From Jannaschia sp. Os4 (GTDB lineage Bacteria; Pseudomonadota; Alphaproteobacteria; Rhodobacterales; Rhodobacteraceae), in assembly GCF_016820245.1 (NCBI RefSeq), contig NZ_JAFCAR010000005.1:557738-621737 (forward strand): a DNA stretch of 64,000 bases, given 5' to 3'. The notes beneath the pieces are model-generated. The model made no database searches, was not told the DNA's origin, and saw only the letters and a program-made list of their open reading frames with translations. Position 1 is the stretch's first letter. The number at the start of each line of letters is the position of its first letter. Shown piece after piece: positions 59,067 to 64,000 of this stretch. The translations under genes and the position numbers were made by a program.

Positions 59067-59267
59067 ATGACGAAGCCGATCGAACGGATCCGGAGGATCG
59101 TCTTCAGCGCTTTTGGCATGCCGGCGGATGACGAGAGTGCGGTGGACGACCTCGCTCGGACCTTCATCCGGCTGGGCATATCCGTCGGACTGGTTGTCCT
59201 GATGCTCATGAACAAGGACTGGATCATCGCCAACCTGGTCGAGTATTCCCCGAGCGAAGCGAGGTGA
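59067..59267 (+). CDS. Small membrane protein encoded within the tau operon
   Basis: A 66-residue protein: an amphipathic, charged N-terminus (MTKPIERIRRIVFSAFGMPADDESAVDDLAR), one membrane helix (about 35-51, LGISVGLVVLMLMNKDW), and a short tail. AGAGGGG lies eight bases before the ATG. It is seven bases from tauB. Its codons are less GC-biased than its neighbours, with several A/T-ending choices. No family is recognised. Its place between tauA and tauB suggests an accessory role at the transporter; this is inference. Confidence 0.65.
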   Translation: MTKPIERIRRIVFSAFGMPADDESAVDDLARTFIRLGISVGLVVLMLMNKDWIIANLVEYSPSEAR

Positions 59268-59274
59268 GATAGGC

Positions 59275-60084
59275 ATGACCGACACCGGTCTCATCATCGA
59301 CGGCGTCTCGATGCGCTTCGACCTGCCCAACGGCAGCCACGTGCAGGCGCTCAAGGACGTCTCGCTGCGGCTGGGGCAGGGGGAGCTGATGTCGGTCCTC
59401 GGCCCCTCGGGCTGCGGCAAGACCACGCTCCTCAACATCCTCGCGGGCTTCCTCGCGCCGACCGAGGGGCGCATCGTCCTCAACGGCCACGACGTGAAGG
59501 GGCCGGACGCCGAGCGCGGCATGGTGTTCCAGCAGGGCGCGCTGTTCGAGTGGATGAACGTGCGCGACAACGTCGAGTTCGGACCGCGGATGGCCGGCGT
59601 GCCGGTGGCCGAGCGGCGCCGGACCTCCGACCGCCTGCTGGAGATCACGGGCCTCAAGGACTTCAAGGACAAGATGGTGTTCGAGCTGTCGGGCGGGATG
59701 CAGCAGCGCGTGGCCCTCGCCCGCTGCCTCGCCAACGAGCCCGACGTGATCCTCATGGACGAGCCCTTGGGCGCGCTCGACGCGCTCACGCGCGAGAAGA
59801 TGCAGGGCCTCGTGCTGGAGCTCTGGAAGGAGACCGGCAAGACGATCATCCTCATCACCCACTCCGTCGAGGAGGCGCTGCTCCTCGGCGAGCGGCTCCT
59901 CGTGATGGCGCCCCGGCCGGGCCGCATCCACAAGGAGTACCGGCTCCCCTTCGCCGAGATGGGCGTGGGCGCCGACCTCCGGACCGTGAAGAAGGATCCC
60001 GAGTTCGCGCGCACCCGCGACGAGATCCTGAACATGATCTGGGAGATGGAGGAGGAGATCATGGGCCGGACGGAGGACGCCTGA
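59275..60084 (+). CDS. tauB: Taurine ABC transporter, ATP-binding protein
   Basis: A 269-residue ABC ATPase that powers taurine import. It has Walker A GPSGCGKTT (43-51), the Q-loop in MVFQQGALFEWMNVRDNVEFG, the signature ELSGGMQQRVALARCLANEP (about 140-159), Walker B VILMDEPLGALDALTR, and the switch His in LITHSVEEALLLGERL. A C-terminal tail of about 40 residues follows the core. One base separates it from tauC. Confidence 0.95.
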   Translation: MTDTGLIIDGVSMRFDLPNGSHVQALKDVSLRLGQGELMSVLGPSGCGKTTLLNILAGFLAPTEGRIVLNGHDVKGPDAERGMVFQQGALFEWMNVRDNVEFGPRMAGVPVAERRRTSDRLLEITGLKDFKDKMVFELSGGMQQRVALARCLANEPDVILMDEPLGALDALTREKMQGLVLELWKETGKTIILITHSVEEALLLGERLLVMAPRPGRIHKEYRLPFAEMGVGADLRTVKKDPEFARTRDEILNMIWEMEEEIMGRTEDA

Positions 60085-60085
60085 C

Positions 60086-61366
60086 ATGACCGGGATCGCC
60101 ATCGTCGCCGTCTATGCCGGCCTCTTCGTCGCGGCCATGATCGTGGTCGGCCTGCTTACCCGCAACCGTGCGCGGACGGGCATCGACTCGGTCAAGACCG
60201 TCACCTTCGGCGACGAGTCCGCCGTGCGCCCGAACCGCTGGGCCTCCGTCATCTCCGTGGTCGTGCTGTTCCTGATCTGGGGCGCCTTCACCGGCTCCAA
60301 GCTCGTGCCGATCCACGTGCCCGGCCCCTTCGTGGGCGACACCTCCTTCACCTACACCGCCGAGAACGCCGAGGGGCAGCGCGACGAGGCGACCGTCACC
60401 GTGCGCGTCGTCCCGCTCGGCTCGGACGAGGACGAGCCGGAGGTGCCCGAGGGCGACGGCTTCGCCAAGAACGACGTCGCCTCGCTCGCGGTCTACCGCA
60501 GCCAGATCATCCGGGTGGAGGCCAACGACGAGGGCGCGGACGCCGAGGGGTTCCGCGTCGTCGCCGTCGACGGGCAGCCCTTGGACGGCCTCGGCGAGGG
60601 CGACAGCATCCAGCTCGCGGACGGGGTCATCAACCTGACCCGCCGCGGCTCGCTCAACTTCGTCCCCGACCGGGGCGTGCAGATGCAGCCGCTCTACCTC
60701 CCCTCGCCCGAGCGGGTGTGGCAGGCGCTCACCGAGACGGCCTCGGACGGCTACCGCAACTTCACCCTGCTGGAGCACCTCGGCTACTCGCTGTTCCGGG
60801 TGCTGGCGGGCTTCGCCCTCGGCGCGCTGGTCGGCATCCCGCTGGGCTACGCGATGGGCCTGTCGGACTGGTTCCGCGGCTGGTTCGACCCGATCGTCGA
60901 GTTCATGCGCCCGGTCCCGCCGCTCGCGCTTATCCCGCTGGTCATCATCTGGTTCGGCATCGACGAGACGGGCAAGGTCGTGCTCCTGTTCCTCGCGGCC
61001 CTGTGGATCATGGCCATCGGCGCGCGCGCCGGCGTGTCGGGCGTGAACATCACCAAGGTCCACGCCGCCTACTCCCTCGGCGCCTCCAAGTGGCAGATCC
61101 TGCGCCACGTCATCATCCCCAACTCCCTGCCCGAGATCTTCACCGCCGCCCGCGTCGCGATGGGCGTGTGCTGGGGCACGGTCGTCGCCGCCGAGCTGGT
61201 CGCGGCGAACGTGGGCGCGGGCATGATGATCACCGCCGCCTCCAAGTTCCAGCAGACCTACATCGTGGTGATGGGCATCATCCTGATCGGCGTGATCGGC
61301 TTCGGCATCGACATCCTGATGCGCAAGCTCGAGGGCTGGCTGGTGCCGTGGAAGGGCCGCTCCTGA
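60086..61366 (+). CDS. tauC: Taurine ABC transporter permease with an inserted periplasmic domain
   Basis: A 426-residue permease, longer than the usual 250-280. The C-terminal part (about 210-426) is a normal TauC/SsuC domain: LPSPERVWQAL, then the helices, with the ATPase-contact loop in AAYSLGASKWQILRHVIIPNSLPEIFTAARVAMG (about 329-362). Before it come two N-terminal helices (about 5-25 and 51-68) and about 135 extra residues (75-210) that look like one or two beta-sandwich units of cadherin/Ig type (GDTSFTYTAENAEGQRDEATVTVRVV ... GSLNFVPD). The insert replaces the first periplasmic loop and could touch TauA or the cell wall. Confidence 0.9.
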   Translation: MTGIAIVAVYAGLFVAAMIVVGLLTRNRARTGIDSVKTVTFGDESAVRPNRWASVISVVVLFLIWGAFTGSKLVPIHVPGPFVGDTSFTYTAENAEGQRDEATVTVRVVPLGSDEDEPEVPEGDGFAKNDVASLAVYRSQIIRVEANDEGADAEGFRVVAVDGQPLDGLGEGDSIQLADGVINLTRRGSLNFVPDRGVQMQPLYLPSPERVWQALTETASDGYRNFTLLEHLGYSLFRVLAGFALGALVGIPLGYAMGLSDWFRGWFDPIVEFMRPVPPLALIPLVIIWFGIDETGKVVLLFLAALWIMAIGARAGVSGVNITKVHAAYSLGASKWQILRHVIIPNSLPEIFTAARVAMGVCWGTVVAAELVAANVGAGMMITAASKFQQTYIVVMGIILIGVIGFGIDILMRKLEGWLVPWKGRS

Positions 61367-61382
61367 GCGGGGGTGCCCCCGC
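61367..61382 (+). terminator. Hairpin at the end of the tau operon
   Basis: GCGGGGG and CCCCCGC with a 2-base centre start directly after the tauC stop. No T-run follows, so termination strength is uncertain. Confidence 0.45.
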
Positions 61383-61445
61383 CCCGCCGTCCGGGCCCGG
61401 CGGGACCACGCGCCGGGGCGGATCGCGCGGCGGCCGGCCGCGCGG

Positions 61446-62684
61446 CTAGGCCGCCCGCCGCCCCCGCACCGCCAGCCAGACCAGCGACCCGCCCGCCAGC
61501 GCGAGGAACGGCACCATGGCGAGGTTCACCGCCGACCAGCCCGCGACCACCTCGGGCGCCGCGCCCATCAGCCCGCCCGACGACAGCGACGCCACCGTCA
61601 CCAGCCCGAACACCAGCGCGTCGTTCAGCCCCTGCACCGTGCCCCGTTCCTCCGGCGCGTGGGACCGGGTCAGCATCGTCGTCGCCCCGATGAACCCGAA
61701 GTTCCAGCCGAGGCCGAGCAGCACGAGCGCGGCGTAGAAATTCCACAGCTCCACCCCCGACAGCGCCACGGCCCCCGCCGCCGCCAGCAGGCCCAGCCCG
61801 GCGGACACGATGGCCGTCGTCCCGAACCGCGCGATCAGGTGCCCGGTGAAGAAGGACGGCCCGAACATCGCGATCACGTGCCACTGCACCACGTCCGCCG
61901 CCGTCGCCGTGGCGAAGCCGCAGCCCACCACCGCCAGCGGCGTCGACGTCATCACCAGCGTCATCAGCGCGTAGGAGACCATCGCGCACACGATCGCCAC
62001 CACGATGGCCGGGTCGCGCAGCAACTGCCCCCGCGTGCGTCCGGCGGGCGCGCCCGCCGCCTTCGGCGCGGCGCGCGGCAGGTCGAGCAGCGGGAAGAGC
62101 ACGAGGCCCACGAGGCTCAGCAGCCCCGCGCCGACATAGGTCGGCACGAACTCCAATGCGCCGGCCGCGCCGCCCGTGGTCGCCTTGACGATGGCCGGCC
62201 CGACGAAGGCCGAGAGCAGCCCGCCCGCCAGCACGTAGGAGATGGCCTTCGGCTTGAACCCGTCCGAGGCCGCGTCCGTGGCGGCGAAGCGGTAGAAGCC
62301 CTGCGCGCTCTGGTAGATGCCTACGAGGTAGAGCGCCGCGAGCAGCAGCGCGAAGCTCCCCGCCCAGACCGCGTAGGCGGCGAGCAGCCCGCCCGCCGCG
62401 CCCGCGAGGCTGCCGATCACGAACCCGGTCACCCGCCCGCGCCGCTGCATCAGCGGGCTGAGCCACGGGGCGGTCGTCATCGACGAGAAGACCATCACGC
62501 TCACCGGCAGGGTCGCCAGCAGCGGCGAGGGGGCCAGCACGACCCCCGCGAGCCCGCCGACGATCAGGTGGATCGAAAGCTGCGCTCCGAGGATCGCCTG
62601 CGCCAGCACGAGCACGATCACGTTGCGCCACGCGCGCCGGTCGCCGCGCGCGTCCGTCGCGGCAGGGGGGTCGAGGGAGGTCAT
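61446..62684 (-). CDS. Major facilitator superfamily transporter
   Basis: A 412-residue protein with twelve membrane helices. The segment between helices two and three reads SPLMQRRGRVTGFVIGSLAG, the MFS A-motif position with an altered consensus. FATDAAS-like FAATDAASDGFKPKAISYVLAGG and WNFGFIGATTMLTRSHAPEERGTVQGLND (about 327-355) resemble the UMF/YcaD-like transporters often annotated as multidrug or unknown-substrate carriers. The substrate cannot be told. It converges on tauC and shares a strand with cobB, nine bases apart. Confidence 0.82.
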   Translation of the reverse strand: MTSLDPPAATDARGDRRAWRNVIVLVLAQAILGAQLSIHLIVGGLAGVVLAPSPLLATLPVSVMVFSSMTTAPWLSPLMQRRGRVTGFVIGSLAGAAGGLLAAYAVWAGSFALLLAALYLVGIYQSAQGFYRFAATDAASDGFKPKAISYVLAGGLLSAFVGPAIVKATTGGAAGALEFVPTYVGAGLLSLVGLVLFPLLDLPRAAPKAAGAPAGRTRGQLLRDPAIVVAIVCAMVSYALMTLVMTSTPLAVVGCGFATATAADVVQWHVIAMFGPSFFTGHLIARFGTTAIVSAGLGLLAAAGAVALSGVELWNFYAALVLLGLGWNFGFIGATTMLTRSHAPEERGTVQGLNDALVFGLVTVASLSSGGLMGAAPEVVAGWSAVNLAMVPFLALAGGSLVWLAVRGRRAA

Positions 62685-62693
62685 GCCCCGGGC

Positions 62694-63995
62694 CTAGGCA
62701 CCCGCCGCACGGGCGTCCAGCGCGGGATTGTGCGGATACGCGGGGACTGGCGCGATCAGATGCGCGAAGGAGCCCGCCGCCGCGCCCGCCCGCAATCCCA
62801 TCGGGGGCAGGGCGCGGCCTTCCGCGTCCGCCGCCTCGAACAGCGGATCGCCCTCGGCCCGGACGGTCGTGGCGTAGTGGAACTCGTGCCCCGCCCACGT
62901 TCCCGCGAAGGGGCCGCAGGCGGCGCGGAGGCTGCGGTATCCGAGATGCGGGCGCCGCGCGGCGAAGGAGGTCTCCAGCCGCAGCAGCCCCGCCATCCGG
63001 TGCGTCGCGCCCGCCGCGTCGGTCAGCGCGTCGCCCATCACCATGTAGCCCCCGCATTCCCCGAACACGGCGCGGTCGCGCAGCGAGGCTAGGAAGCGCG
63101 CGTTCGCCGCCAGTCGACCCGCGTGCAGCTCCGGGTAGCCCCCGGGCAGGTAGACGAGATCGGCCCCGGGCGCGGCCTCGTCCGCCAAGGGCGAGAACGG
63201 GACGACCTCCGCCCCCGCGCGCCGCCAGCCGTCGAGGAGATGCGGATAGGCGAAGGCGAAGGCCGCGTCAGAGGCCACCGCGATCCGCTGCGCGGGCGGG
63301 GCGAGGCGGGGCGGGCGCGCGTCTGCGAGCGGTCGCGCGAGGCCCGCGAGGGCCGCCACGTCGCACGCCGCCGCGACCGCCGCGCCCGCATGGGCGAGGA
63401 ACGCGTCGAGATCCGCCCGCTCCCCCGCCTGCACCAGCCCGAGGTGGCGCGACGGCGTGGCCAGCGCCGGATCGCGGGGCAGGGCGCCGAGGCTCGGCAT
63501 CCCGATCCCGCCCAGCGCGGCGCGCAGCATCGCCGCGTGCCGGTCGCTGCCCACCCGGTTCAGGATCACCCCCGCGACGTCGACCCCCGCGTGGTCGCGG
63601 AACCCCGCCACCAGCGGCGCCACCGACTGCGCCATCCGCGCCGCGTCGACCACCAGCACCACCGGCAGGTCCAGTCCCCGCGCGAGGTCGGCCGCCGACC
63701 CGCGCCCGTCCGGCGGCGCCCCGTCGCACAGCCCCATCGCACCCTCCACGACCAGCAGCCCCGGCCCGGCGGCCAGCCCGCGCAGCGTCGCGCCATCCAT
63801 CGCCCACGCGTCGAGGTTGGGGCAGGGGCGGCCCGTCGCCGCCTCGTGGAAGCGCGGGTCGATGTAGTCAGGGCCGGACTTGGCCCCCCGCACGCCGTGC
63901 CCCGCGTCCCGCAGGGCGCGCAGCAGGCCCAGCGTCACCGTCGTCTTGCCCGCCCCCGACGACGGCGCGGCGATCAGCAGGCCGCCCCCGCTCAT
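62694..63995 (-). CDS. cobB: Cobyrinate a,c-diamide synthase
   Basis: CobB amidates the a and c side chains of (hydrogeno)byrinate using glutamine and ATP in cobalamin synthesis. The 433-residue protein has the P-loop APSSGAGKTTVTLGLLRAL (9-27), AKSGPDYIDPRFHEAATGRPCPNLDAW (about 38-64), EGAMGLCDG, and the C-terminal class I glutaminase domain with LPGGYPELHA and the nucleophile Cys in FGECGGYMVMG (about 310-320). The end holds the catalytic His in GHEFHYATT. The gene is complete at the right edge of the window. Other cobalamin genes are presumably beyond it. Confidence 0.93.
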   Translation of the reverse strand: MSGGGLLIAAPSSGAGKTTVTLGLLRALRDAGHGVRGAKSGPDYIDPRFHEAATGRPCPNLDAWAMDGATLRGLAAGPGLLVVEGAMGLCDGAPPDGRGSAADLARGLDLPVVLVVDAARMAQSVAPLVAGFRDHAGVDVAGVILNRVGSDRHAAMLRAALGGIGMPSLGALPRDPALATPSRHLGLVQAGERADLDAFLAHAGAAVAAACDVAALAGLARPLADARPPRLAPPAQRIAVASDAAFAFAYPHLLDGWRRAGAEVVPFSPLADEAAPGADLVYLPGGYPELHAGRLAANARFLASLRDRAVFGECGGYMVMGDALTDAAGATHRMAGLLRLETSFAARRPHLGYRSLRAACGPFAGTWAGHEFHYATTVRAEGDPLFEAADAEGRALPPMGLRAGAAAGSFAHLIAPVPAYPHNPALDARAAGA

Positions 63996-64000
63996 CCCGG

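Noticed and set aside
1..64000. CRISPR arrays, rRNA and ordinary tRNA genes
   Set aside because: No regularly spaced direct repeats were seen, and the intergenic gaps show no cloverleaf or rRNA sequence apart from the tmRNA.

Overview
The window is about 70% GC or more by eye and its genes are packed tightly, with many 1- or 4-base overlaps (ATGA, GTGA, TTGA). Gene content points to a marine alphaproteobacterium of the Rhodobacteraceae (Roseobacter-type). The clearest markers are a circularly permuted alphaproteobacterial tmRNA, the DUF4169/ribbon-helix-helix/fumC/sspB cluster, a trgA-trgB-cysK tellurite locus, a dmdA-acuI DMSP cluster, and a full taurine dissimilation cluster (tauABC, tpa, xsc, pta, soeABC). 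This is ordinary chromosome: no phage, plasmid, insertion sequence or CRISPR was seen.

Layout. 1-4.5 kb: end of an unknown gene, then a capsule operon on the minus strand (kpsS, Wza/KpsD-like exporter, kpsC). 4.6-11 kb: riboflavin genes (ribE, a RibB with a degenerate RibA domain, ribH) mixed with a GNAT acetyltransferase, an SDR and hypotheticals, running into nusB and trmB. 11-13.2 kb: a nested inverted-repeat element and two tandem NAPE-PLD/RomA-like metallo-beta-lactamase-fold genes. 13.3-25 kb: the shikimate genes aroA, aroK and aroB, spread among cmk, a CorC/HlyC-type protein, xerD and small hypotheticals. 25-28 kb: fumC with two small partner genes, then sspB directly downstream of ssrA, so the tagging RNA and its proteolysis adaptor are adjacent. 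28-32.6 kb: small membrane-protein operons (ArsR-type regulator, PspB-like, DUF3817, HemJ/CopD-like; DUF2182, DUF1326, DinB) and an orphan binding protein.

32.8-37.4 kb is a DMSP unit: dmdA, an NTF2-like gene, acuI and a BCCT transporter. 37.5-44.7 kb carries a photolyase, trgA-trgB-cysK, an MscS-type channel and an AlaX editing protein, followed by an orphan peptide-binding protein.

46.3-61.4 kb is the taurine/sulfonate region and the highlight of the window. Taurine enters through TauABC. Tpa transaminates it to sulfoacetaldehyde, Xsc cleaves this to acetyl phosphate and sulfite, and Pta makes acetyl-CoA, with a citrate synthase gene next door. SoeABC oxidises sulfite to sulfate, and a TSUP-family protein probably exports the anion. 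An identical 16-base near-palindrome lies upstream of xsc and in the shared tpa/tauA control region, which makes it a strong candidate operator for the pathway regulator (not in the window). TauC carries an unusual extra periplasmic domain, and a 66-residue membrane protein gene sits between tauA and tauB. The window ends with an MFS transporter and cobB.

I found no wholly new defence or mobile system. The most notable points are the shared taurine operator, the TauC insertion, the small gene in the tau operon, the ssrA-sspB pair with a variant tag, the degenerate RibA domain, the NTF2-like gene inside the DMSP cluster, and the nested inverted-repeat element near 11.1 kb.
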